Shown: positions 45,372 to 56,100 of the stretch, piece by piece | Layout of the letters: each line of letters begins with the position of its first letter | Numbering within the stretch: position 1 is the stretch's first letter | Source of the DNA: JBKECP01 sp047974765 | Lineage (GTDB): Bacteria; Pseudomonadota; Gammaproteobacteria; Pseudomonadales; Halieaceae | Assembly (NCBI GenBank): GCA_047974765.1 | Contig: JBKECP010000037.1 | Span: 9,186-73,185, forward strand | Direction: 5' to 3' | Length of the DNA stretch: 64,000 nucleotides | The notes under the pieces: generated by a model | Database searches by the model: none | Told to the model about the DNA's origin: nothing | The model's input: the letters and a program-made list of their open reading frames with translations, nothing else | Made by a program: the position numbers and the translations under genes

Positions 45372-46783
45372 TTTTCCACCTGTGCTGCTTCATCCAGTGC
45401 TGCTTTCACCTTGTCAGCATATGCAGCCACCGCTTTGCGCAATGCCGTTTCATCAATGCTCAGTACGTTTCGTTCATACATCAGTATCTGGCCGGCCACA
45501 ATCGTAGTGGTAACGTCATCACTGTCAACAACATAAGCCAGGTGAGATGTAATATTGTACAGGGGCTGTTGCTGTAATTGACTGACATCCACCTGAATCA
45601 TATCCGCCTGCATGCCGACCTTGAGCTGGCCTGTCTGATGCCCAAGGTGAACAGCCTGAGCCCCCATACGGGTAGCCATAGCAAGTGCTGTTGCTGCGGG
45701 CAACTCAGAGGGATTACCCGTACTGACCTTATGCAGTAAAGCCGCCATACGGATTTCCTCCCACATATCCAGATCATTATTACTGGCCGCGCCATCCGTA
45801 CCCAAACCGACATTAATCCCGGCCTTGAGCATGGCAGGCACCGGTGAAACACCGGCAGCCAGCTTCATATTGGAACCGGGGTTGTGAACGGCGCCCACAC
45901 CGGCCGCAGCAGTCAGTTCAATGTCTTTTGCATCAAGCTGAACCATATGGGCAGCAATCAATGGCAGATCATACAGGCCCAGCGTCTGTACATGCTGTAC
46001 TGGTGTGGTGTTGTAATGCTTTGCAATATATTCACGCTCGGTGGGAGCCTCAGCCAGATGTATGGATACCGGTGCACTCAGCTCACGGGCCTTTTCCACG
46101 GTAGCCTGCAAGTGCTCAGGTATGACAGTGTAGGGAGCATGAGGACCAAAAGCCGGTGTAATACGCAGATTTTTACCCTGCCAGCGATGCACAAAGGCTT
46201 CTGCGGCAGCAAAAGAATCATCCCAGCCCTTAAAACCTGGGCTGGGATAGTCAATATGCGGGGCCGCAATTACCGCCCGCAAACCACAGCGCTCAACTAC
46301 AGCCGCAATTTCATCCGGATAGAAATACATATCTACAAAGGTAGTGGTACCCCCGCGTATCATTTCCCAACAAGCCAGCTCAGCCCCTGTGCGCACAAAC
46401 CCGGCATCTACAAAACGTGCTTCCATCGGGAAAATATAATGGTTCAGCCAGTTCATCAGGTCGAGATCATCGGCCATTCCCCGAAACAGGGTCATGGCTG
46501 TATGGGTATGACCATTGATGAGGCCGGGCATCAACACCTTGCCTGAACCTTCAATCACCTGATTGGCCAGGTATTCACCGTCAATCTGCACACGCGGCCC
46601 CACAGCGACAATCCGGCCACTATCAATAACCACTGCACCATCGCGGATTTCTGGCTGTTGCAGATCCATAGTCAGAACATAGTCACCATAGACAATCAGA
46701 TCAGAAGGGGCCTGGGCCTGCACCGGGCTGGTAAGCAACCACAACAGAGTAGCCAGCAGCGCGCCGTTATTGTATTTTTTCAC
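45368..46783 (-). CDS. exported amidohydrolase, MtaD/TrzA-like deaminase
   Basis: 471 residues from a GTG start (46783) with AGGGA eight bases upstream. Signal peptide KKYNNGALLATLLWLLTSPVQAQA, then the metal-dependent amidohydrolase fold: NGHTHTAMTLFRGMADDL (HxH), PVSIHLAEAPTE, and LGTDGAASNNDLDMWEE. The nearest family is 5-methylthioadenosine/S-adenosylhomocysteine deaminase, which acts on adenine nucleosides and is normally cytoplasmic. The signal peptide points to a periplasmic enzyme. Divergent TonB receptor and nucleoside permease support a purine nucleoside substrate. Confidence 0.85.
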   Translation of the reverse strand: MKKYNNGALLATLLWLLTSPVQAQAPSDLIVYGDYVLTMDLQQPEIRDGAVVIDSGRIVAVGPRVQIDGEYLANQVIEGSGKVLMPGLINGHTHTAMTLFRGMADDLDLMNWLNHYIFPMEARFVDAGFVRTGAELACWEMIRGGTTTFVDMYFYPDEIAAVVERCGLRAVIAAPHIDYPSPGFKGWDDSFAAAEAFVHRWQGKNLRITPAFGPHAPYTVIPEHLQATVEKARELSAPVSIHLAEAPTEREYIAKHYNTTPVQHVQTLGLYDLPLIAAHMVQLDAKDIELTAAAGVGAVHNPGSNMKLAAGVSPVPAMLKAGINVGLGTDGAASNNDLDMWEEIRMAALLHKVSTGNPSELPAATALAMATRMGAQAVHLGHQTGQLKVGMQADMIQVDVSQLQQQPLYNITSHLAYVVDSDDVTTTIVAGQILMYERNVLSIDETALRKAVAAYADKVKAALDEAAQVEK

Positions 46784-47003
46784 GTTATGAATCCCTATAA
46801 GCTGTTTGTGCTGCAAGCACTTGCCAAACACCGGACTGAAATAGAAGTGATTTCGGTATTTTTCCCGATACAGGCTGCGAGTTCCCATTAATATCGGTAA
46901 ATTTTGCACACTTGTGACAATAACACCAGCCGGTGTCGCCAAAGCCCCGCACAACACCCGGTTTCACCTTATAAAAACCCAATCCCAGCAGGAGAGACAG
47001 CCT

Positions 47004-49163
47004 ATGACCAGGCTTTTCGTACCCCGGACAGCCCTTGCAGCTATTGTTGCCGCAACTGCAAGCACCGCCACCCCCGTCTTTGCCCAGCTTGAAGAAATTA
47101 TTGTTACCGCCCAAAAGCGAGAACAAAACCTGATTGATGTACCGCTATCAGTAGCCACCCTGTCGGGTGAGCGTTTTACCGCTATCTTTGAAGGTGGCGC
47201 CGATATTCGCGGTCTGTCTGGCCGGATTCCCGGCCTGTATGTGGAATCCTCCAATGGCCGGGCGGCGCCACGCTTCTACATTCGTGGCCTGGGCAATATC
47301 GACTTTGATCTGGCCGCCTCCCAACCGGTTTCCGTGGTTATGGATGAAGTGGTGCAGGAAAATGTTGTTCTGAAAAGTTTCCCTCTGTTTGATATCGAAA
47401 ACGTTGAAGTGCTGCGTGGTCCACAAGGCTCCCTGTTTGGCCGCAATACCACGGCCGGCATCGTTAAACTGGATTCACGCAAGCCCACTTTTGAAAGTGA
47501 AGGCTACGCCAAAACAGAGCTGGGCACCCTTGGCACCTTGAATTTTCAGGGTGCGACCGGCGGCGGGATTACCGAAACACTGGCGGGCCGTATCGCCGTA
47601 CTCTACCAAAACCGTGCCGACTGGATTGACAACGGTTACAGCGGTGAAAAAGATGCTATTGGCGGCTTCAAGGAAAAGGCGGTTAAAGGTTTTTTGCTGT
47701 GGCAGCCAACAGATAACCTCAGTGCATTACTCGGTGTCCACTACCGAGATCTGGATGGTACTGCGCCTGTCTTTCGGGCCAACATCTTTGACGCTGGCAG
47801 CAACCAGCTGAACGACAATTATGACCGCGACACCATTTACTTTGACGGTGGCGAAGGCAACCCACAGGAATACGAAGGCAAGGGTGCCAACCTGAAAGTC
47901 GACTACGATTTTGGCGCATTCACCTTGACCTCCATCACCGCCTGGGAAGAAGCCAATGGCCTTAGTATGGGGGATATTGACGGCGGTTATGGTGCCAGCT
48001 CTCTGCCAGCAATGGGGCCCGGTGTCATTCCCTTTTCTTCTCAGACTCTGGATGCGGCCGACACCAATCAGTTCACTCAGGAAATTCGTCTGGCCAACAA
48101 TGGCAGCGAAGGCTTTAACTGGCAAATAGGCGCCTTCTACTTCGATGCAGAGCTGGATGTGTTGACTAACCCCTTCTATCTTCCACCTACCACCGTTCGC
48201 CATGAGAACACAACCTGGGCCATATTTGGCCAGGGCGATATCGCACTGGGAGAGGCCTGGACATTGACCGCCGGTATTCGCTATACCGACGATGACAAGG
48301 ACTTTGAAGCACCTGCCTACAAGGTCAGCGCAAATGATGAAAAAGTGAGCGGCGACCTTGCTCTGGCCTATGCGCCGACAGACAACAGCAGCGTGTGGGC
48401 CAGAATAGGCACAGGTTTTCGCGCCCCATCCATTCAGGGCCGCGATGTGGCTTTTGGCGCAGCGCCATCAGTAGCTGACTCCGAAACCATCGACTCCCTT
48501 GAACTGGGCTACAAGGCAGAACTCTTCGAACAACATCTGCGCCTGAACACCGCTGTATTTTATTATGAAGTTCAGGATATGCAGTTCACCGCTGTCGGTG
48601 GCGCCAATAATCTTCTGCAAATGGTCAATGCCGACAAGGGCACTGGCCAGGGTGTGGAACTGGATGTGGAATGGCTTGTTGGCGAACACCTTCAACTGAC
48701 TTTTGGTGCAGCCTATGCCGATACCGAAATTAAAGATGACCGTCTGCGGGTCAGCCCCTGCGGTAGTGGTATGTGTACGCCAACAGACCGCCTGGATAAC
48801 AGCGGCTTTGCTTATGTTGATGGCAATGCCTTTCCCAATGCACCACGCACCACCTTCAATTTCACAGCCTCTTACGCCATTGCAGTAGGCAATAATGCAG
48901 AAATTTTTGCCTTCACCGACTGGTCCTATCAGGGTGAAACCCAGATATTCCTTTATGAAGCAAAGGAATTTCGCACTGACAACCAGTACGAAGGCGGTGT
49001 GCGACTGGGCTGGCGTCGCCTCGACAACAGTCTGGAAGTTGCGGTGTTTGGTCGCAACATCACTGATGAGGAAAATATACAGGGCGCCATCGACTTCAAC
49101 AATCTGACCGGCTTCACCAATGAACCCCGGATCTGGGGTATATCGGTTGCGACAGAATTCTAA
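47004..49163 (+). CDS. TonB-dependent receptor, candidate purine nucleoside importer
   Basis: 719 residues from ATG 47004 (AGGAGA nine bases upstream), with signal peptide MTRLFVPRTALAAIVAATASTATPVFA. The plug domain (LEEIIVTAQKREQNLIDVPLSVATLSGERF, DIENVEVLRGPQGSLFGRNTTAG) precedes a 22-strand type beta-barrel ending WGISVATEF. The plug is the IIVTAQKR class found in receptors for organic compounds. Its substrate is not readable, but it lies divergent from the exported deaminase and 67 bp before a periplasmic-type nucleoside permease gene. Confidence 0.9.
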   Translation: MTRLFVPRTALAAIVAATASTATPVFAQLEEIIVTAQKREQNLIDVPLSVATLSGERFTAIFEGGADIRGLSGRIPGLYVESSNGRAAPRFYIRGLGNIDFDLAASQPVSVVMDEVVQENVVLKSFPLFDIENVEVLRGPQGSLFGRNTTAGIVKLDSRKPTFESEGYAKTELGTLGTLNFQGATGGGITETLAGRIAVLYQNRADWIDNGYSGEKDAIGGFKEKAVKGFLLWQPTDNLSALLGVHYRDLDGTAPVFRANIFDAGSNQLNDNYDRDTIYFDGGEGNPQEYEGKGANLKVDYDFGAFTLTSITAWEEANGLSMGDIDGGYGASSLPAMGPGVIPFSSQTLDAADTNQFTQEIRLANNGSEGFNWQIGAFYFDAELDVLTNPFYLPPTTVRHENTTWAIFGQGDIALGEAWTLTAGIRYTDDDKDFEAPAYKVSANDEKVSGDLALAYAPTDNSSVWARIGTGFRAPSIQGRDVAFGAAPSVADSETIDSLELGYKAELFEQHLRLNTAVFYYEVQDMQFTAVGGANNLLQMVNADKGTGQGVELDVEWLVGEHLQLTFGAAYADTEIKDDRLRVSPCGSGMCTPTDRLDNSGFAYVDGNAFPNAPRTTFNFTASYAIAVGNNAEIFAFTDWSYQGETQIFLYEAKEFRTDNQYEGGVRLGWRRLDNSLEVAVFGRNITDEENIQGAIDFNNLTGFTNEPRIWGISVATEF

Positions 49164-49177
49164 GTAAGATCTACTGC

Positions 49178-49208
49178 AAGCGGCTCTCCTGCCGGGGAAC
49201 CGCTTTTT
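49178..49208 (+). terminator. intrinsic terminator after the TonB receptor
   Basis: AAGCGG...CCGCTT hairpin with an internal CTCC/GGGG segment, followed by a T-run, between the receptor and the permease gene. It suggests partial uncoupling of the two genes. Confidence 0.65.
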
Positions 49209-49230
49209 ATCATTCAATCCGGAAATATCC

Positions 49231-50277
49231 ATGAAACACTTAATCTGCCTGCTTACATTTGCACTACTATCAAGCAGTACAGCACTTGCCATCGACCAGC
49301 CCATCCCCGTGCGCGTTGTGGTGGTTACCATGTTTGAATCCGGGGCTGACAGCGGTGATGATGCAGGTGAATTTCAACGCTGGAATGAACGCCTGCCACT
49401 ATCCACCGTTTTTCCGGCTCCACAGATGCACCACGATATTCATTTTAATGAAGAGCTGGGTGTGCTTGGCATTGTAACCGGCATGGGCACAGCCAACTCG
49501 GCGGCCAATGTGATGGCACTGGGTATGGACCCACGCTTTGATCTGAGCCGTGCTTATTGGCTGGTAGCGGGTATTTCCGGTTTTGATCCAGCAGACGCCT
49601 CTTTAGGTTCAGTCGCCTGGGCGGAATACCTGGTTGATGGTGATCTGGCCCATCAAATTGACGCTCGCGAAATACCCAAAGACTGGAACAGTGGCTACTT
49701 TCCCCTGTTCAGTCAGGGTCCAAATGATCCGGCGCGCAAAAGCTACAATCTGGGTGAAGTTTTTCAGCTCAACAGTAAACTGGTTAATTGGGCCTATGAA
49801 TTTACCCGCCAAATGGAGCTACCCGATGATCCGGCTTTGGCGGCTACGCGCAAACTCTACCCAGAATACCCCATTGCCCAGCGCAAACCCTTTGTACTCA
49901 AGGGCGACCAACTGGCCGCTATGACCTTCTGGCACGGCGAACAGCTCAACACCTGGGCTAATGAGTGGGTCAGGTACTGGACTGACGGCAAAGGTGAATT
50001 TGTCAGTTCTGCGATGGAAGACACCGGTACTTTCCAGTCACTTACCTATTTGCACAATGCCGGCAAAGTTGACAAAAACCGCGTGCTGGTACTGCGTACC
50101 GCTTCTAATTTTACTCTGCCGCCTAAAGGCAAAAGTGCAGCCGATTACTTGCGCGAAGAACAGCACGACAGCTACGCTGGCTTGAATGCTGCACTGGAAA
50201 ATGCCTACCGCGTAGGCAGTGCGGTAGTTAAAGAGCTGGCGCAAAACTGGGATCGCTACGGCAAAGCCACGCCTTAA
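49231..50277 (+). CDS. purine nucleoside permease family protein (NUP)
   Basis: 348 residues with a signal peptide (MKHLICLLTFALLSSSTALAIDQ). The mature sequence (VRVVVVTMFESGADSGDDAGEFQRWNERLPL, GIVTGMGTANSAANVMALG, WLVAGISGFDPADASLGSVAWAEYLVDGDLAHQIDAREIP) is characteristic of the NUP family, named for yeast purine nucleoside permease but related to nucleoside phosphorylases. In bacteria these are probably periplasmic purine nucleoside-binding or -cleaving proteins. Confidence 0.85.
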   Translation: MKHLICLLTFALLSSSTALAIDQPIPVRVVVVTMFESGADSGDDAGEFQRWNERLPLSTVFPAPQMHHDIHFNEELGVLGIVTGMGTANSAANVMALGMDPRFDLSRAYWLVAGISGFDPADASLGSVAWAEYLVDGDLAHQIDAREIPKDWNSGYFPLFSQGPNDPARKSYNLGEVFQLNSKLVNWAYEFTRQMELPDDPALAATRKLYPEYPIAQRKPFVLKGDQLAAMTFWHGEQLNTWANEWVRYWTDGKGEFVSSAMEDTGTFQSLTYLHNAGKVDKNRVLVLRTASNFTLPPKGKSAADYLREEQHDSYAGLNAALENAYRVGSAVVKELAQNWDRYGKATP

Positions 50278-50377
50278 CATAAATACCAGCACGAGAATCA
50301 ACCCTGAAAAACAGCTGCAAAATAAACGGTTGCCACATGCTAAACTGGGCAGGTTTTCAACAAGCCATTATTTAAAC

Positions 50378-51109
50378 GTGCCAAATCAGCGTGACAATAT
50401 CTATGCCGAACCACTGGTCTCTCCGGGCCTGTTCAGGTTTGATGACAAAGTAGCAGGTGTTTTCCCCGACATGATCAAGCGCTCTGTGCCGGGTTACACT
50501 ACCATCATTGCCATGACAGGCCTGCTGGCAGGCCGCTATGCCACAGCTGGCAGCCAGCTTTATGATTTGGGTTGTTCGCTGGGTGCATCCACGCTGGCCA
50601 TACGCCAACACCTAAAATACAGTAACTGCCGCATTATCGCAGTGGACAACTCAATCGCCATGCTCGAACGCTGCCGCAGTGTAGTTGAAACCGACACTCA
50701 CGAAGCACCCGTAGAATTACGGCTGGCCAACCTCCAGGATGTAGCAGTTGAAAATGCTTCAGTGGTTGTACTCAACTTCACCCTGCAATTTATTCCCCGC
50801 GAACAACGTAATCGTGTTATCAACCATATTTATCAGGGGCTGCGCCCAGGCGGTATTATGGTGCTGTCTGAAAAACTCACCTTTGAAGATCCACACCTGA
50901 ACGCACTGAATATTGAACTGCATCACCAGTTCAAACGCGCCAACGGTTACAGTGACCTGGAGATCGCCCAAAAGCGCAATGCCCTGGATAAAGTGTTGCT
51001 GCCGGAAACACTAAAGCAGCACCGACAACGAATAACCAGGGCAGGCTTTAGCAGCTGTGAGGTATGGTTTCAGTGTTTTAATTTTGCATCACTGATTGCC
51101 CTGAAATAA
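50378..51109 (+). CDS. cmoA: carboxy-S-adenosyl-L-methionine synthase
   Basis: 243 residues from GTG 50378 (VPNQRDNIYAEPL); a TTG at 50330 is less likely. CmoA makes carboxy-SAM from prephenate and SAM. Landmarks: FPDMIKRSVPGYTTIIAMTG, YDLGCSLGASTLAIR SAM motif, VVLNFTLQFIPREQR, FKRANGYSDLEIAQKR and FQCFNFASLIALK, all close to E. coli CmoA. It is followed by cmoB after 11 bp. Confidence 0.95.
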   Translation: MPNQRDNIYAEPLVSPGLFRFDDKVAGVFPDMIKRSVPGYTTIIAMTGLLAGRYATAGSQLYDLGCSLGASTLAIRQHLKYSNCRIIAVDNSIAMLERCRSVVETDTHEAPVELRLANLQDVAVENASVVVLNFTLQFIPREQRNRVINHIYQGLRPGGIMVLSEKLTFEDPHLNALNIELHHQFKRANGYSDLEIAQKRNALDKVLLPETLKQHRQRITRAGFSSCEVWFQCFNFASLIALK

Positions 51110-51120
51110 ATAACACAACA

Positions 51121-52125
51121 ATGGACGAACACAACCCGCAACACCAGCAACTGCTAAAGCGCTACCAGCCACTGATTGAGCAATGGCGCAACAGCGAACT
51201 GGCCATCTGGGCCGAACAACTGCCAGGTCAGATTGCCAGTGGACTGTCTCTCAAGCGCTACGGCGACTTACCACACTGGCTGACAACCCTGGCTGCCCTG
51301 CCGGAGATAGCCGTTAACAGCCGCCGACTTGGCACAGCCCGCGTTGGCGTCAATAGCGACAGTGCCCTCAGCGAAGGCGAGCGCCAATCCCTGATTGACA
51401 CCCTGCAAGGTCTGCACCCCTGGCGCAAAGGCCCCTTCGACATCTTTGGCATACATATCGACACCGAATGGCGCTCGGACTGGAAATGGAAGCGCATCGC
51501 AGGCCATCTGGATGATTTAACAGGCAGGCGGGTACTGGACGTTGGCTGCGGCAGTGGCTACCACTGCTGGCGTATGGCCGGCGCCGGCGCAGCCCAGGTC
51601 ATCGGCATCGACCCGACCCCGCTCTTTGTCATCCAGTTCTGGGCCCTGCAAAAATACCTGCAAAATCCCACCGTATGGGTTCTGCCCCTGGGTATCGAAC
51701 AGGTGCCTGAAAAAATACAGGCCTTCGACACCGTATTCTCCATGGGAGTGTTCTATCACCGACGCTCCCCCATGGACCATCTGCGTGAACTGCGCAACTG
51801 TCTGAGGCCCGGCGGCCAGCTGGTACTGGAAACCCTGATTATAGAGGGCAAAACCGGCGCCACTCTCGTTCCTGAAGGGCGCTATGCCCGCATGGGCAAC
51901 GTATGGTTTTTGCCCAGCACAGACACTCTCAGCAGCTGGTTGCGCAAAAGCGGCTTCAAAGACGTGCGAACCGTTGATATCTCCAAAACCACCACCAACG
52001 AACAGCGCAGCACTGACTGGATGCGTTTTCATTCATTGGTAGATTTTCTTGATCCGGAAGATTCCACGCAGACAATAGAGGGGCATCCAGGTCCGATGCG
52101 AGCGGTGCTTACTGCGCACGTATGA
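51121..52125 (+). CDS. cmoB: tRNA U34 carboxymethyltransferase
   Basis: 334 residues. CmoB transfers the carboxymethyl group from carboxy-SAM to 5-hydroxyuridine-34, giving cmo5U. Landmarks: GPFDIFGIHIDTEWRSDWKW, VLDVGCGSGYHCWRM SAM-binding motif, DTVFSMGVFYHRRSPMDHLRELR and GNVWFLPSTDTLSSWLRKSGF. The stop codon lies 11 bp before the cas1 ATG, so cas1-cas2-3 may be transcribed from the cmo promoter. Confidence 0.96.
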   Translation: MDEHNPQHQQLLKRYQPLIEQWRNSELAIWAEQLPGQIASGLSLKRYGDLPHWLTTLAALPEIAVNSRRLGTARVGVNSDSALSEGERQSLIDTLQGLHPWRKGPFDIFGIHIDTEWRSDWKWKRIAGHLDDLTGRRVLDVGCGSGYHCWRMAGAGAAQVIGIDPTPLFVIQFWALQKYLQNPTVWVLPLGIEQVPEKIQAFDTVFSMGVFYHRRSPMDHLRELRNCLRPGGQLVLETLIIEGKTGATLVPEGRYARMGNVWFLPSTDTLSSWLRKSGFKDVRTVDISKTTTNEQRSTDWMRFHSLVDFLDPEDSTQTIEGHPGPMRAVLTAHV

Positions 52126-52136
52126 GGTTGAGTATT

Positions 52137-53114
52137 ATGAACGAATTTTCCCCTTCAGATCTCAAAACCATCCTTCATTCCAAGCGGGCAAATATTTATT
52201 ACCTGCAACATTGCCGGGTGCTGGTAAAAGGTGGCCGGGTCGAATATGTCACCGACGAAGGCAAGCAATCACTGTACTGGAATATTCCCATAGCCAACAC
52301 CACCACCATATTATTGGGAACAGGCACTTCCATCACCCAGGCGGCCATGCGTGAGCTAGCGAAGGCAGGGGTGCTGGTTGGCTTTTGCGGCGGCGGTGGT
52401 ACACCTTTGTTCAGCGCCAATGAGGTGGATATTGAAGTGGCCTGGTTTTCACCACAAAGTGAATATCGCCCCACAGAATACCTGCAGGCCTGGGTAAAAT
52501 TCTGGTTTGATGATGCCCTGCGACTCGAAGCGGCCAAAACACTGCAACACGCCCGCTTACAAATGCTGCAAACACAGTGGCAAAAGCGTGCAATAAAAGA
52601 AGCAGGCTTTAGTATCGCCCCTTCCCGGCTGGCCGACCTGCTCAGTGCCAGTACCAAACGCATATCAAAACAGGCCAGCACTATGGACTTACTGACAGAA
52701 GAGGCCCGTCTCACCAAAGCCCTGTTCAAGCTGGCCGTAGATACCGTAGGCTACGGTGACTTTACACGGGCCAAACGGGGCACGGGAATCGATCCCGCCA
52801 ACCGCTTTCTGGACCATGGCAACTACCTCGCTTACGGCCTTGGCGCCACTGCAACCTGGGTATTGGGCTTACCTCACGGCTTGGCAGTATTACACGGTAA
52901 AACCCGGCGAGGCGGGCTGGTATTTGACGCGGCTGACTTGGTTAAAGACGCGATAATTCTGCCACAGGCTTTTCTGTCAGCTATGAGCGGTGATGATGAA
53001 CAGCAATTTCGCCGCAACTGTATCGAGGCTCTTACACGCAGTGAATCTCTCGACTTTATAATTGACACACTCAAGGATGTGGCCATAACCACGGCTGCAA
53101 AAACCACCCCATGA
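52137..53114 (+). CDS. cas1: type I-F CRISPR integrase Cas1
   Basis: 325 residues, ATG 52137 (MNEFSPSDLKTILHSKRANIYYLQHCRVLV, nearly the Pseudomonas aeruginosa I-F Cas1 N terminus). Conserved VEYVTDEGKQSLYWNIPIANTTTILLGTGTSITQAAMRELAKAGVLVGFCGGGG, and the catalytic half with EARLTKALF, PANRFLDHGNYLAYGL, LPHGLAVLHGKTRRGGLVFDAADLVKDA. Cas1 with Cas2-3 integrates new spacers at the leader end. The stop overlaps the cas2-3 start in ATGA. A longer frame from 52122 overlaps cmoB. Confidence 0.98.
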   Translation: MNEFSPSDLKTILHSKRANIYYLQHCRVLVKGGRVEYVTDEGKQSLYWNIPIANTTTILLGTGTSITQAAMRELAKAGVLVGFCGGGGTPLFSANEVDIEVAWFSPQSEYRPTEYLQAWVKFWFDDALRLEAAKTLQHARLQMLQTQWQKRAIKEAGFSIAPSRLADLLSASTKRISKQASTMDLLTEEARLTKALFKLAVDTVGYGDFTRAKRGTGIDPANRFLDHGNYLAYGLGATATWVLGLPHGLAVLHGKTRRGGLVFDAADLVKDAIILPQAFLSAMSGDDEQQFRRNCIEALTRSESLDFIIDTLKDVAITTAAKTTP

Positions 53115-56100
53115 ACGTACTGCTGATTTCCCAGTGCAGCAAAAACGCACTGACAGAAACACGACGTATCCTCGACCAATTTGCCGAACGACGCGGCGAA
53201 CGCAGCTGGCAAACGCCCATTACAATGGCTGGCCTGCAAACTCTGCGCAAATTACTGCGTAAAAGCGCCCGTAAAAATACAGCTGTTGCCTGCCACTGGA
53301 TTCGCGGCAAAGACCATAGTGAACTGATGTGGATTGTTGGGGATGCTCGAAAATTTAATGCAGAAGGCACAGTGCCCACCAATACCACTCGTCACAATGT
53401 GCTGCGTAAAGACGATGAAAATAACTGGCATCAGCTACCACTCATCGTCGCTCTGTCTTCCCTGGCCGCCCTATTGCACGACATGGGTAAAGCCACCAAA
53501 GCCTTTCAAGATAGGCTACGCCAGCCAAATAGCCGCGAACGCAACCACTATCGTCACGAGTGGGTTTCTGTACGTTTGTTTCAAGCCTTTGTGGGTGAGG
53601 CGCAGGATGACAACGACTGGCTTGACCGTCTGGCCAACTGCGCTCACCAGAAGACTGATACACAGGCCTTCGAGGCACTGTGGTTAAACCATGAAAATGG
53701 CAGACTATTGCGTGACGGACTTGATAAAGCAGCCTGCAAAAACAAACCCTTTTCCAGCCTGCCACCCTTGGCACAAGCTGTCGCCTGGCTGGTATTGACC
53801 CATCACCGGCTGCCCTGCAAGCCTGTAAAGCTCGAAACAGATACCTCAACTAACGAACCGGAAACCGACGGGGCCAGGTACCGGCGCTTTGGAGCAAAAC
53901 CACGCTTTGTAAACAGGTCTGAGCTTGAAGCCATCCTGTCGAGGGTCGATGCCGACTGGAATGAGCCGCGAGAGACAGCCCCCGATAATTTACAGGCTTA
54001 CTGGCAATTTCCCGAAGGGCTTCCTGTTCGCCTGCCTTCCTGGCGTAAGCAAGCGGCACGTTACACCAAAAAACTTCAACAATCTGGCCAGTACAATCTG
54101 TCCTCAGTTCTGCATGACCCCTTCACCATGCATGTATCCCGCCTGTGCCTGATGCTGGCAGATCACCACTACTCCGGCATCAAAGATGACACCCGCCGTG
54201 CCCACTACCGTAATGATGGCTATACACTTTATGCCAACACACTCAAAGGCAGTGCCAACGTATCCGAATCCAGGCTGCATCAAACTCTTGACGAACACCT
54301 GCTCGGCGTACAGGCCCACGCCAGTCAAGCAGCACATTCGCTACCCTCACTGACACGCGCTCTACCAGCATTGAAAAATCATCGCGGCCTGAAAAAACGC
54401 AGTGCCGATGCGCGCTTTCGCTGGCAGGATAAAGCAGCTGATTTGGCTGTGGGTGTTCGTCAGCGAACTGCTGACCAGGGTGCTTTTATTATCAACATGG
54501 CCTCCACCGGCTGTGGCAAAACCCTGGGTAACGCCCGCATTATGAATGCCCTGGCCGAGCCTCATCTGGGCCTGCGCTGTGCCTTTGCCATTGGTTTGCG
54601 CACGCTCACCCTGCAAACGGGTCGCAGCTTTCAGAATGATCTCGGCCTTGATGATGACCAGCTGGCTATCAAGGTTGGTGGCGCGGCCAATCGCGCACTC
54701 TTTGAATACTGGGAACAACAGGCCGAAGCAAGTGGCTCGGCATCCAGCCAGGAATTGCTCGACGAGGGCACTCAAGTGTTGTACGAGGGCAACGATCAGC
54801 ATCCTTTGCTGCAACGGCTCTCAGACGATCCCAAAGTACGCTCGCTCCTGGCAGCCCCGCTGCTTGTATGCACCATAGATCACCTGACCCCCGCCACCGA
54901 GAGTCTGCGCGGCGGGCGACAGATAGCCCCCATGTTACGCCTGATGTCTGGCGATCTGGTACTGGATGAACCCGACGATTTTGACATGGCCGATCTGCCA
55001 GCACTGACACGCCTGGTACATTGGGCGGGGTTGCTGGGTTCACGGGTGTTATTGTCATCTGCCACCCTGCCACCTGCATTAATAAAGGGTTTATTTCTGG
55101 CCTATCTCGCAGGGCGGAAAGTTTTTCACATTCACCGAGGGGAGCGCCCCGGCGATATTGTCACACCCTGCTGCCTGTGGATTGATGAGTTCCAACAAGC
55201 AGCCCACGATTGCATTGACGCTGAAGCTTTTTGCAATACACATGAAGCCTTTGTAAAAAAACGCATCACTTATCTGTCCCAGACAGATGTCCGACGCCGT
55301 GCACGCATTATCACATTGCCACAAGCAGACTGGCGAGGCATGGAAAAAAAAGTGCGTCGACAGGCTCTTGCTCAGCTGCTGGCGCAACGCGCATGGACAT
55401 TACACCAACTGCCGCAAAACCACAGCAGCGATCCGGTCAGCGGCAAACAAGTGAGCTTTGGCCTCATGCGTATGGCCAACATTAACCCGCTGTTCGATAT
55501 CGCCCTGACTCTTTATCAACTCAAAGCGCCCGCACCCGATGTACATATACACCTGTGCGTGTATCACTCTCAGTTTCCATTGCTCTCGCGCTCTGTTATC
55601 GAACAACAACTCGATACCGTGCTCAACCGACGCACAGACGCTGACGGCAATGATCCAGTATGGCGGCATCCCACCATCCGCTCATTAATCGACCGGCACC
55701 CTGCGCAGCACCATTTGTTTATTGTACTAGGCTCGCCAGTTACGGAAGTGGGGCGGGATCATGATTACGACTGGGCCATTGTTGAACCCTCATCAATGCG
55801 TTCCATTATCCAGCTGGCTGGCCGGGTGCGACGCCATCGCTCAGGTGCCATTAACAACGCCAACATTGAATTACTGGATAGCAATCTGCGTCATTTTGAG
55901 CAATCCCCGGGGAAAGCGGCTTTTTGCAAACCGGGTTTTGAAATGGATTCAACAAGTACCAAAACAGACAACACACATTACTTTCATCTGCAATCACACC
56001 ATCTACAGGAACTGCTGTCAGCACAAATATCAGCCAGTAGTGAATGGCCCGTTGATGCCAGACCACGCATCAGCCATGACACGCTTCGCCCAAAGCACAA

